From Candidatus Alistipes merdigallinarum (GTDB lineage: Bacteria > Bacteroidota > Bacteroidia > Bacteroidales > Rikenellaceae): a stretch of DNA of 64,000 bases. Under the pieces are notes generated by a model, which made no database searches, was not told the origin of the DNA, and worked only from the letters and a program-made list of their open reading frames with translations. This document shows positions 9,759 to 18,356 of the stretch, in pieces (position 1 is the stretch's first letter; every line of letters starts with the position of its first letter). The position numbers and the translations under genes are program-made. Location of the stretch: contig DWXH01000031.1 of the NCBI GenBank assembly GCA_019119305.1, positions 87,707 to 151,706 of the forward strand. Reading direction: 5' to 3'.

Positions 9759-9796
9759 ATCGGACCATTAAATGCAACACAACTATTTGGTCCGAT
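9759..9796. repeat. 9-bp perfect inverted repeat between the GH172 and DUF1643 genes
   Basis: Arms ATCGGACCA (9759-9767) and TGGTCCGAT (9788-9796) are separated by 20 nt. It lies 56 bp past the GH172 stop codon and could be its terminator, but there is no T run on either strand. It could also be an operator. Confidence 0.3.
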
Positions 9797-9851
9797 CTAC
9801 TCCATATCACTATTTACGATGATGTTACGTATAAAATAATACCGGATGCTA

Positions 9852-11930
9852 TCATTTGGTCAGTCTGATTTTATCGATACCGAAACAGCATTTTTCAAGT
9901 CCGGAGACACCTTTCACGAGTTCGATCGAAAGTCTATTTTTCCCTTCACGAAGCTCCACGTCTCCCAATTCGATCCACTCCGTAATTACATTCTTGTCGT
10001 ACAGATTCAGTGCGGTTGCCACCTTCCGATCGTTAAACCAAATATCGAAACTACCGTAATCGGGGGCCAGCGTAAAAAGCCCTTCCAATGTATGGGGCCC
10101 TGCATACGGACTTTCGAAACTCAACGTAATCCGGTCCCCTTCGGCGATTTGACTCCAATAAATTTGTCTGAGCCCGCTCCAAAGGTTTTTGAATCCGGAT
10201 TGAATGTTCACATTGTTTTTCGGCACATCGTCCCATACCATACATTCCGCCTCAATACCCAACTCCAGAAAAGGGCTGTAAAAATAATCGCGAGAAAGGG
10301 CGATCTGCTCTTTCGCTCCCCGTACATCCGGCTCGGTCATGGAACGTCCGCCGGGCAGCATGTACCAATAAGCTACCGGAGCATAATTGATCCGGTTGTA
10401 CTGCTCCAGATTGACATCGATCGAACGGTTGAACGGAATCGCATCCAAAGCTCTCAAACGCGTATTTACCGAGAACGCAGGAGCATTATTGCCGCTGCCA
10501 TCGGGCTGGGCGATAAACGGATGGTCGGTAAACGGGGCGCCCAAACACCATGCATAACCGTAGTAATCTTCCGAACCCGTACCGAAAACCGAAGGGAATT
10601 GCTCTCCATCGACGAATATCTTCTCATCGCCCTCGCCCCACCATCCGGAAGAACTATTGCAGAGAGCGATCGCATCCCCCATATAGACACCTTTCCCCTC
10701 GAGGAGTGCGAAATTAACGTCTGTGCACTCTCCTCCCGACTGATTGATCATCCGATCGAGCATCCTATGGTCATAAAGCCTCCACGTAGCACCGAAATGC
10801 ATCGAACGCTCGTCCCACTGCCATTTCGAACAGGCAACCGCCGAATTGACCACTTCGACCGGCTCTTTCGAGTAATTGTGCAACGTGATGGTACAGTTCT
10901 CCTTAAACGGCATGACCCAAAACGACTCCATGATTCCGTCAGGAGTACAATGGGTGTACCAGGTATTGGTATACAACTGTTTATAACCGATACCGAAAAA
11001 ATCGCCGACTGGAACCCATACGGTACGCTCTCCGTCGAAAGAGATCTCCAATACCACCGATCTCAACGCCTGTTCTCTATTTTCTGCCTCGAGTTGCAGA
11101 CGAAGGCTGCGTATGGCCTGTCCGTTTTCGATCGAAAAACTTCGACTTCCGTTCGGAGCAAGGGTACAATCGAGGCTTTTCGACTCCATTTCCAAACGTC
11201 CGATCCCCCTCTCCTTTTCGAGAAGTTGTTGTTGTACCTGTTCGATCAGTTTTCGGTTTGCCTGAAGCTGTTTCTGTGAATAGGAAATTACCGATACCGA
11301 AGGATCATAGGTCCGGTAGCCGATGTTATAGAAAAAATATCCGGGGAAAATCGGATTCCCCGACTCATCGCGTTTGAGGGGTGAAGGATATTCGAATGTC
11401 ACTTTACACCGCTGACCGTACGGGATCGGCATATAAAGATTGTGACCACGCAATTCCCGGGGTGTTTTCGGAGATACTCCGGCTGCCAACGGCTCGCCAA
11501 CGACCACATTTCCACTCAATACATCGAATACGGCACCCTCAATCACCGGTGTCTCATAATCATCCACATAGATACGTAGCGTCCCTGCACGTTCGGTTTC
11601 TCCGTTAAGCGTCATCCAGAACCGCACGATACTTCCCGGACCCGAGCTCTCCATCATGACAAACTCTTCGCGACCGTTTTGCGTTTCGACTCGAAGGAAC
11701 TGATTGTAATCTCCATTGGCAAACCACCCTTCACCCCCGCGTACGGTCGCTTTACGATCATAACTGCTGAATTGTTTGCACGTATAAGGCAAAACGGGGA
11801 AACGGGCCTTCTCTTCCCGGTCCACCATCTCTTTGAGTAAGGTTTTGATAGATACCTCCTCTTTTGCCGCTCCCGACAAAGGCAACAGCAATAGAACAGC
11901 CAACAACCAATGACTACTGATACGTTTCAT
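9852..11930 (-). CDS. Exported GH172 (DUF2961) glycoside hydrolase
   Basis: 692 residues with a signal peptide (1-22). The first half carries the DUF2961 signature: an SSYDR segment, FVMMESSGPGSIVRFWMT, a GHNLYMPIPY strand, and WGEGDEKIFVDGE with FGTGSEDYYGYAW. DUF2961 proteins were assigned to CAZy family GH172, with alpha-D-arabino- or fructofuranosidase activities described. The catalytic acids are expected in the GEGDEK and GSEDY motifs. The last 130 residues form a separate beta-sandwich. The GntR-type regulator immediately upstream on the same strand (75 bp gap) suggests a substrate-controlled two-gene unit. The exact substrate is unknown. Confidence 0.85.
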   Translation of the reverse strand: MKRISSHWLLAVLLLLPLSGAAKEEVSIKTLLKEMVDREEKARFPVLPYTCKQFSSYDRKATVRGGEGWFANGDYNQFLRVETQNGREEFVMMESSGPGSIVRFWMTLNGETERAGTLRIYVDDYETPVIEGAVFDVLSGNVVVGEPLAAGVSPKTPRELRGHNLYMPIPYGQRCKVTFEYPSPLKRDESGNPIFPGYFFYNIGYRTYDPSVSVISYSQKQLQANRKLIEQVQQQLLEKERGIGRLEMESKSLDCTLAPNGSRSFSIENGQAIRSLRLQLEAENREQALRSVVLEISFDGERTVWVPVGDFFGIGYKQLYTNTWYTHCTPDGIMESFWVMPFKENCTITLHNYSKEPVEVVNSAVACSKWQWDERSMHFGATWRLYDHRMLDRMINQSGGECTDVNFALLEGKGVYMGDAIALCNSSSGWWGEGDEKIFVDGEQFPSVFGTGSEDYYGYAWCLGAPFTDHPFIAQPDGSGNNAPAFSVNTRLRALDAIPFNRSIDVNLEQYNRINYAPVAYWYMLPGGRSMTEPDVRGAKEQIALSRDYFYSPFLELGIEAECMVWDDVPKNNVNIQSGFKNLWSGLRQIYWSQIAEGDRITLSFESPYAGPHTLEGLFTLAPDYGSFDIWFNDRKVATALNLYDKNVITEWIELGDVELREGKNRLSIELVKGVSGLEKCCFGIDKIRLTK

Positions 11931-12005
11931 AATTCAAAGAAGTTTTATGGTTAGTAAAATTTATTTGTTCTCGTTCAAAATATTAGGATCATGCGTAATT
12001 AAAAA

Positions 12006-12986
12006 TCATAGGGACGGACGTTTTATCAGATTGGTAGGAATGTAAGTCTGTATTTTTTTCTTCGTCTTGATAAACCCGGCCGCGACTTCTCCCATCCTGC
12101 GGAAATCGGTGGAAATGGCAGCGATTCCGTTGTCGATAATCTCCAGCATGGGTTCGTCGTTAAATACGACCACGCCGATCTCTTTCCCCAGACGATACCG
12201 TTTCCGACGGACCGTTTTGACAACATCTATCAGATCGGCATGCTTCACGATAAGCAAAGCCGTTCCCGCCTCGATCTGTTCCTCTACCACCACTGGTACA
12301 ATCTCATAATCAATATGGACATCGCGACAGAACTGTTCGAAATAGGGAATGCAGCTCGACGGATGTTCGGTTTTATCCGGATAGACGAATACCAGTTTTT
12401 TATACTTCCTGAACAAATCCTCCCCCTCTTTCAGACAATCGTACAGTGTCGAATCGAAACCTTGGCACACGTAGGCAAAGCGCTCCTTCTCGAATTTACC
12501 GAAATCGAGCAAAAGTACCTTGTTCGCATCCAACTCATCAAGAATTTCAGAATACCGATCGTTCCGGTAGTTCATAATCAGGTAAGTATTGTACCGTCCT
12601 ACACTATCCAGAATGATTTTATTGAATTTTTCCTCGTTGTAATCGTGAAAATAGAGATCTACCTTGCAGTTCAACGGCAAATTCCGCGTCAACGCCTGAT
12701 GAAGTTCGCATTTGTACGGGCTGTATACATCCAGCAACAAAAGTATTTTGTCGATTCCATTACACACATAATACCCTTTCGTCGGGGTAGAATCGACGAC
12801 TCTTTTCCGTTTCAATTCACCGAACGCTTTAAAAACCGTATCCCTCGAAACGTCGTACATTTTACTCAATCGGTTGATCGAAGGCAACGACTCCCCCTCA
12901 CGATACTCATTGTTCGAAATTGCCTCACTGATGGCATCTGCCAACTGTTTTACTTTCGATATTTGCTGTGTAAATTTTAATTCCAT
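12006..12986 (-). CDS. GntR-family regulator with a periplasmic-binding-protein-like sensor domain
   Basis: 326 residues. Residues 1-75 form a GntR winged helix (LPSINRLSKMYDVSRDTVFKAFGELKRKRVV) and the remainder is a LacI/ribose-binding-like domain (LLLLDVY, VVFNDEPMLEIIDNG, AAISTDFRRMG), an architecture used in Bacteroidetes for sugar-responsive regulators. It lies upstream of the GH172 gene on the same strand and is the obvious candidate for controlling it and itself. Binding site and ligand are not identifiable by eye. Confidence 0.85.
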   Translation of the reverse strand: MELKFTQQISKVKQLADAISEAISNNEYREGESLPSINRLSKMYDVSRDTVFKAFGELKRKRVVDSTPTKGYYVCNGIDKILLLLDVYSPYKCELHQALTRNLPLNCKVDLYFHDYNEEKFNKIILDSVGRYNTYLIMNYRNDRYSEILDELDANKVLLLDFGKFEKERFAYVCQGFDSTLYDCLKEGEDLFRKYKKLVFVYPDKTEHPSSCIPYFEQFCRDVHIDYEIVPVVVEEQIEAGTALLIVKHADLIDVVKTVRRKRYRLGKEIGVVVFNDEPMLEIIDNGIAAISTDFRRMGEVAAGFIKTKKKIQTYIPTNLIKRPSL

Positions 12987-13155
12987 AACGCCATCTATCC
13001 TGTACTGTGCTGTTCTGATTTTATTACAAAAACTAAACTTCTCGTTACACTTTTTAAACTATCCAAAATCTACTTATTTGCAATTAGGACGCATCTGATC
13101 CGGAAATATCCGTACTGTTTTCTGACACCAAATACGGAATCGACGATAGAAAGAC

Positions 13156-13189
13156 AAAAAGAGCTACGATTCTTTCTCATAACTCTTTT
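13156..13189 (-). terminator. Terminator of the tRNA-Pro(TGG) transcript
   Basis: Hairpin with arms AAAAGAGTTA and TAGCTCTTTT (minus strand, one G-T pair) followed by a T-rich tail, 26 bp past the tRNA end. Confidence 0.5.
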
Positions 13190-13214
13190 CCTATTTCATC
13201 TCACATCACAAAAG

Positions 13215-13289
13215 TCGGGGTACTCAGATTCGAACTGAGGACCCCCTGCTCCCAAAGCAGGTGCGCTAACCGGACTGCGCTACACCCCG
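13215..13289 (-). tRNA. tRNA-Pro(TGG)
   Basis: A 75-nt cloverleaf on the minus strand: acceptor CGGGGTG pairing with TACCCCG (one G-T), anticodon stem CCTGC/GCAGG around the loop TTTGGGA (anticodon TGG), T arm with TTCGAAT, discriminator A. No CCA is encoded. The sequence is nearly the same as the tRNA-Pro(CGG) at 24930-25004 outside the anticodon arm. Confidence 0.95.
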
Positions 13290-13322
13290 TCGGCCCCGAC
13301 GGAAGATCCGCCGGACGGAGTG

Positions 13323-13353
13323 CAAAGATAATACGTTTTCTTCGATTTGCAAA
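13323..13353 (-). promoter_or_regulatory. Promoter of tRNA-Pro(TGG)
   Basis: Minus strand TTTG (13350-13353), 19 bp, TATCTTTG (13323-13330): a full match to the Bacteroidetes consensus. The predicted leader before the tRNA is about 27 nt. Confidence 0.75.
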
Positions 13354-13434
13354 AACAAAGGCAAACAAATCCACCGCATGATGGATTGTGAAAATAATTT
13401 GGTATCTTCGTCCAGACCGATTCAACCTACGAAG

Positions 13435-14535
13435 ATGGAACATTTTGAAGACCAACACGGCAAAGAACACGACAGCGCGCTGTCCGTCAATCGGGGCGTT
13501 TCACAACCGCCTACGGTGAACCCACACTTCCGCCGGGTAAAACGGCATCGCCTTACCACCGACGAATACATGAAAGGTATTCTTGAGGGAAACATCACCA
13601 TACTTTCACAAGCCATTACCCTTGTAGAGAGCCTGTTACCGGAGCATTACCACCAAGCGCAAGAGATCATCGAGCGTTGTCTGCCACACTCGGGCCGTTC
13701 GATCCGGATCGGCATTACAGGGGTTCCAGGAGCCGGAAAATCGACATTCATTGAAGCGATCGGCAACATGGTGACCCGACTCGGGCACAAACTCTCGGTA
13801 CTGGCCATCGATCCGAGCTCGGAGCGTAGCAAAGGTTCGATCTTGGGTGACAAGACCCGAATGGAGACCCTCGTCCACAACCCCGACGTCTTCATCCGGC
13901 CCTCCCCTTCGGCCGGTTCCCTGGGCGGCGTAGCCCGTAAAACCCGAGAGAGCATCATCCTTTGCGAGGCTGCCGGTTTCGACGTGATCTTCATCGAGAC
14001 CGTAGGTGTCGGGCAATCCGAAACGGCCGTCCATTCGATGGTCGACCTGTTCCTGCTGTTGCAGATCGCCGGAGCCGGCGACGAGCTGCAAGGCATCAAG
14101 CGGGGTATCATGGAGATGGCGGACATGATCGCGATCAACAAGGCCGACAGCGGCAACGAACGCCGAGCCGAAATCGCCCGCAGCCATTTCGCCAACGCGC
14201 TGAATCTTTTCCCGATGCCCGATTCGGGCTGGAAACCCAAGGTCTACACCTGTTCGGCGGTCGAGGGTAACGGTCTGCCCGAAATCTGGAACGGCATTGA
14301 AGACTTTCTGAAATTCACGAAACAGAACGGATATTACCAACAGAACCGGAACCGCCAATCGAAATACTGGATGTACGAATCGATCAACGAGGCGCTGCGC
14401 GAAAGTTTTTACAGGAACGAGCTAATCGAAAACGAGATCGAACGGTATGAACAGTTGGTATTGGCCGACCGGAAAAGTTCGTTTGTTGCGGCCAAAGAGC
14501 TTTTGACCCTCTATTTCGATTCGATCAAACGATAA
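13435..14535 (+). CDS. meaB: MeaB/ArgK-type GTPase (methylmalonyl-CoA mutase chaperone)
   Basis: 366 residues from the ATG at 13435; the frame is open to an ATG at 13378, but that would run back over a TATCTTCG promoter-like element at 13403-13410. The G domain shows GVPGAGKS (about 96-103), AIDPSSERSKGSILGDKTRM, FIETVGVGQSE and AINKADSG. MeaB protects and reactivates the B12-dependent methylmalonyl-CoA mutase. It belongs to the same propionate route as the epimerase at the left edge; the mutase itself is not in the window. Its 3' end overlaps that of the convergent MATE gene by 11 bp. Confidence 0.93.
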   Translation: MEHFEDQHGKEHDSALSVNRGVSQPPTVNPHFRRVKRHRLTTDEYMKGILEGNITILSQAITLVESLLPEHYHQAQEIIERCLPHSGRSIRIGITGVPGAGKSTFIEAIGNMVTRLGHKLSVLAIDPSSERSKGSILGDKTRMETLVHNPDVFIRPSPSAGSLGGVARKTRESIILCEAAGFDVIFIETVGVGQSETAVHSMVDLFLLLQIAGAGDELQGIKRGIMEMADMIAINKADSGNERRAEIARSHFANALNLFPMPDSGWKPKVYTCSAVEGNGLPEIWNGIEDFLKFTKQNGYYQQNRNRQSKYWMYESINEALRESFYRNELIENEIERYEQLVLADRKSSFVAAKELLTLYFDSIKR

Positions 14536-15817
14536 TTTTCAGTCGGTGCGTCATGAAGTACTGAAGAATGCCCCGGGCGATCAGGAACAGCAGGAAGGCC
14601 GCCCACAGAGCATTGTTCCCGATCACCGAGCGGAATCCGTAGTAGACGGCAAAAAAGAGTGCGGTGGAGAGAAATACCGAGTCACGCATTACGGCCGTGC
14701 GGGTCGCACCAATCAGGATGCCGTCGATCGTAAACGGGATGAATGCGACGAGCGGAATAATAATCAGCCATCCGACATAGTCTCCAGCTTCAGAGAGAAT
14801 TGCTGGGCTTTCGGTAAAGAGCGAGAGTACAGCTTCCCATCCACAGGCATAGATTCCCGTATAGAACAGTGCTACGACACCTCCCCAGAGAAGCAACAGC
14901 CGCACGCATCGGTTGAGAGCCTTTTCGTTACGCGCGCCTGTATAGCGGCCGGCCAAAGACTCTCCCGCATAGGCGAATCCATCCATCAAATAGGAGAAGA
15001 GCGTAAAAAGCTGCATCAGCAACGTGTTTACGGCAAGCATCGTATCGCCCATCCCGGAGGAGGCGGAGGTAAAGAATGTATAGACAATGACGATGCATGC
15101 GGTACGCAGAAATATGTCTCGATTGATTTTGAAAAAAGCGAGCAAAGCGTGCAGTTTCAGGCACTCCCTTATCCGGATATAGCGCAGGAAACGCCGGTAA
15201 TAGACACCCCACAAAATGATGGAGAGCGCTAATCCGCTGTATTGTGCCACAACCGTCCCCCACGCTACGCCTACGATCCCCCATCCCAATCCCAATGCAA
15301 ACCAAAGGCAGAAAATCAAGTTGACGACATTGATACCGATCGAGATATACATCGGGAAGCGCGAATTCTGCATACCGATATACCAGCCGTGGAAGGCAAA
15401 CATCGAGATGGTGGCCGGAGCCGCCCATATCCGGGCATAAAAATAGTCTGCCGCATAACTCATCGTATGAGGCGTACCGTCCATCAGCAGGAATACCGCG
15501 TGCCCTACCGGCCGCCGAAACACCACCAGCAACAATGCGGCCACCAGCGCCAGAATCAGTGCCCGCACGAACACAGAGGCGATCTCCGTAAAGTTTCGCG
15601 CACCGTACGCCTGTGCCGTACAACCGCTCGCACCCATGCGCAAAAAGGCGAAGTTCCAATAGATGAAATTGAAAACCGCCGTGCCGATGGCGATGCCCCC
15701 GATCAACGAATCATCCCCGAGATGGCCTACGATAGCTATATCGACCAGTCCCAACAACGGGACTGTAATATTCGAGACAATATTCGGCAGTGCAAGTGCT
15801 AAAATCTTTCGGTTCAT
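14525..15817 (-). CDS. MATE-family efflux transporter
   Basis: 430 residues from the ATG at 15817, twelve membrane segments, beginning ALALPNIVSNITVPLLGLVD, the typical first helix of MATE/DinF proteins (the Asp is the usual cation-site residue). MATE proteins export drugs or metabolites using Na+ or H+ gradients. The start codon overlaps the stop of the upstream FAD oxidoreductase gene in an ATGA arrangement, so the two are very likely translated together. Substrate unknown. Confidence 0.92.
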   Translation of the reverse strand: MNRKILALALPNIVSNITVPLLGLVDIAIVGHLGDDSLIGGIAIGTAVFNFIYWNFAFLRMGASGCTAQAYGARNFTEIASVFVRALILALVAALLLVVFRRPVGHAVFLLMDGTPHTMSYAADYFYARIWAAPATISMFAFHGWYIGMQNSRFPMYISIGINVVNLIFCLWFALGLGWGIVGVAWGTVVAQYSGLALSIILWGVYYRRFLRYIRIRECLKLHALLAFFKINRDIFLRTACIVIVYTFFTSASSGMGDTMLAVNTLLMQLFTLFSYLMDGFAYAGESLAGRYTGARNEKALNRCVRLLLLWGGVVALFYTGIYACGWEAVLSLFTESPAILSEAGDYVGWLIIIPLVAFIPFTIDGILIGATRTAVMRDSVFLSTALFFAVYYGFRSVIGNNALWAAFLLFLIARGILQYFMTHRLKIIV

Positions 15818-17373
15818 CGCTTTTCGATAAAATCGGCCGCCCGGTCGGCACAACGCTCCCCATCGATCGCTGCCGAAATGATTCCTCCGGCATAACCGGC
15901 CCCTTCACCAGCCGGGAAGAGTCCTTCGAGTTCGGGATGCATCAGGGTCAGCGGATCACGGGGAATCCGCACGGGAGATGAGGTTCGCGACTCGACTCCG
16001 ACCACCAAGGCCTCATGAGTCACAAAGTCGCGGATCTTGTGTCCGAACGAAACGAAACCGCTCCGCAACGCATTCGAGACAAAATCGGGAAGCCAGCGAT
16101 CCAACCGCGAAGGAACCACCCCCGGCACATAGGAACATCGCGGCAGGTCTACTGATTTTTTCCCCGCCACGAAATCCGTCAAGCGTTGAGCCGGAGCCAC
16201 TTGTGCCGTCCCGACTTGAGCAAAGGCCGTCTCTTCGACCATCTGTTGGAAACGCAGTCCGGCCAATTCGCCGAAAGACGGGCGCAAATGTTCGAAATCC
16301 GAGAGCCTTACCTCGGTGACGATTCCCGAATTGGCAAACACCGAATTCCGTCCCGACGGCGACATTCCGTTCACGACAGACTCTCCGGCACGGGTCATGG
16401 CCGGCACGATGAATCCGCCCGGACACATACAAAACGAATAGACCCCACGACCACCGCACTGTGCAACCAACGAATAGGCTGCAGCAGGCAGATACGCTCC
16501 CCGTTCGGGCATGTGGTATTGCGCAGCGTCGATCAACGCCTGCGGATGCTCGACCCGTACGCCCAAGGCAAACGCTTTGGCCTCGAGCCGAACTCCCTGC
16601 GCATACAACATTTCATAGATATCGCGGGCCGAATGCCCGGTACCGAGAATAACGGCCACTCCATCTACCTGCGTATCGCCGAACCGTACGCCGGTCACCC
16701 GGCCTTGCTTTACACACAAGCCCGAAACCTTCGCTCCGAAAACGATCTCGCCCCCAGCTTCCGTAATCGTCCGACGCATGGCCGAAATGATACGCGGCAA
16801 CCGATCGGTCCCGATGTGCGGACGCGCATCGTAAAGGATCGATTCGTCGGCTCCATGAAACCGGAAAACCTCGAGAGCCTTCCGGAAATCGCCCCGTTTT
16901 TTCGATCGGGTAAAAAGTTTTCCATCCGAAAAGGTTCCGGCTCCCCCCTCCCCAAACGCATAGTTCGAGTCGGGATCGACCGGACCGTTACGGTTGATTC
17001 GGGCAATATCCCGTTTCCGGGCTGAAACGTCCTTGCCTCGTTCGAGCACAATCGGACGATACCCCCGTTCGATCAACCTCAACGCTGCAAACAGACCGGC
17101 AGGACCCGAGCCGACCACCACAACGGGCGCTGCCCCTCCCACATAAGGATAGTCGAAATGGATTTCGGGAGGAGCCTGTTCGCCGTCTACATAGACCTGC
17201 ACGCCCAGATTGACCCGCACGGCACGGCCACGCGCATCGATCGAACGCCGCACAACACGCACATAAGCGATCTGCGACTGCTTCACCGAAAGCCGACGAG
17301 CCACTTCCGGAAGGTAGTAAGCCGAATCAGAAGCCTCTCGGGGAGACAAAACCAACGACAATTCAACTGGCAT
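15814..17373 (-). CDS. NAD(P)/FAD-dependent oxidoreductase (COG2509-like)
   Basis: 519 residues. An N-terminal domain of about 80 residues with a basic ferredoxin-like look precedes a Rossmann FAD site, VVVVGSGPAGLFAALRL (GxGxxG at 88-93), then FGEGGAGTFSDGKL, LGTGHSARDIYEML and a C-terminal FPAGEGAGYAGGI motif. This is the uncharacterised FAD-dependent dehydrogenase family common in Bacteroidetes and Firmicutes. Its role is not known. It is the first gene of a tight pair with the MATE transporter. Confidence 0.88.
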   Translation of the reverse strand: MPVELSLVLSPREASDSAYYLPEVARRLSVKQSQIAYVRVVRRSIDARGRAVRVNLGVQVYVDGEQAPPEIHFDYPYVGGAAPVVVVGSGPAGLFAALRLIERGYRPIVLERGKDVSARKRDIARINRNGPVDPDSNYAFGEGGAGTFSDGKLFTRSKKRGDFRKALEVFRFHGADESILYDARPHIGTDRLPRIISAMRRTITEAGGEIVFGAKVSGLCVKQGRVTGVRFGDTQVDGVAVILGTGHSARDIYEMLYAQGVRLEAKAFALGVRVEHPQALIDAAQYHMPERGAYLPAAAYSLVAQCGGRGVYSFCMCPGGFIVPAMTRAGESVVNGMSPSGRNSVFANSGIVTEVRLSDFEHLRPSFGELAGLRFQQMVEETAFAQVGTAQVAPAQRLTDFVAGKKSVDLPRCSYVPGVVPSRLDRWLPDFVSNALRSGFVSFGHKIRDFVTHEALVVGVESRTSSPVRIPRDPLTLMHPELEGLFPAGEGAGYAGGIISAAIDGERCADRAADFIEKR

Positions 17374-17583
17374 ATCGACCGAAAATTCGAATTTTTAATT
17401 ACGCATTTATCCTTTACATATCCGGAAAGGTTCTTTTACCATCACCGACAACCTACATCTGTACTACCCCTATTATTCAAACAGATAAGGCAGCCCATTT
17501 CAGCGCAAACCCTCCTTTTACACAAAACGATCGTATTCAAACCATAATCTTGGGACAAAAATAGGCAAAACGTAAAAAATTCG

Positions 17584-17591
17584 TATATTTG
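17584..17591 (+). promoter_or_regulatory. Candidate -7 element for the mannosyltransferase-pyrC unit
   Basis: TATATTTG, 36 bp before the ATG at 17628. No convincing TTTG at -33. Confidence 0.5.
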
Positions 17592-17627
17592 TTAGATAGA
17601 ATGAATTCTTTTACACCCTGACGCAGT

Positions 17628-18353
17628 ATGAAAAATTTGGTTATTATTCCCACATACAACGAATTGGACAACATACGTCCGATGATCGACAAGGTATTTT
17701 CCCTGCCTGAAAAATTCGATCTGCTGATTATCGACGACGGTTCTCCGGACGGGACAGCCCATGTAGTCAAGGAACAACAGAAGGTCCATCCTGACTCTTT
17801 GCATCTGATCGAACGTTCGGGAAAATTGGGATTGGGGACCGCCTATCTGACCGGATTCCGCTGGGCTCTGGATCATGGATACGACTACGTATTCGAAATG
17901 GACTGCGACTTCTCGCACAATCCGGACGATCTGGTCCGGCTCTCCGAAGCCGCCGTCAAGGGTGCCGATCTGGTCATCGGGTCACGGTATGTAACGGGAG
18001 TCAACGTAGTCAACTGGCCGATGAAACGGGTGCTGATGTCCTACTACGCTTCGGCCTATGTCCGGCTCGTCACAGGAATGCCCGTACGCGATGCCACTGC
18101 AGGTTTCGTATGTTACAGCGCCGACCTGCTGCGCAAAATCGACATGGAGGCGATCCAAATGAAGGGATATGGGTTCCAAGTAGAAATGAAATATACAGCA
18201 TGGAAACTCGGTGCACGGATACAAGAGGTGCCCATCATCTTCACCGAACGCACGCAGGGTGCCTCGAAAATGAGCGGCGGAATTTTCCGCGAAGCCTTCT
18301 TCGGCGTTATGAAATTGCGTTTCCGTTCGGTTCACCCGAAACAAAATGCCTAA
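17628..18353 (+). CDS. Polyprenol monophosphomannose synthase (GT2, DPM1-like)
   Basis: 241 residues, a single GT-A domain without the C-terminal membrane segments of longer GT2 enzymes. Visible motifs are IPTYNELDNI, IIDDGSPDGT (about 36-45), FEMDCDFSHNPDDL with the DxD-type acids, and ATAGFVCYS. The length and motifs match dolichol-phosphate mannose synthases of bacteria, which transfer mannose from GDP-mannose to a polyprenyl phosphate on the inner membrane. The donor for periplasmic protein O-mannosylation in Bacteroidetes is a possible use (inference). It sits 3 bp before pyrC, so the two are co-transcribed. Confidence 0.9.
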   Translation: MKNLVIIPTYNELDNIRPMIDKVFSLPEKFDLLIIDDGSPDGTAHVVKEQQKVHPDSLHLIERSGKLGLGTAYLTGFRWALDHGYDYVFEMDCDFSHNPDDLVRLSEAAVKGADLVIGSRYVTGVNVVNWPMKRVLMSYYASAYVRLVTGMPVRDATAGFVCYSADLLRKIDMEAIQMKGYGFQVEMKYTAWKLGARIQEVPIIFTERTQGASKMSGGIFREAFFGVMKLRFRSVHPKQNA

Positions 18354-18356
18354 GCC

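Noticed and set aside
9846..11279. A 477-codon frame on the plus strand
   Set aside because: Antisense to the GH172 gene, with no recognisable domain or start signals.
13378..13434. Upstream extension of MeaB to the ATG at 13378
   Set aside because: It would place the start before the TATCTTCG promoter-like element at 13403-13410 and adds residues not typical of MeaB.
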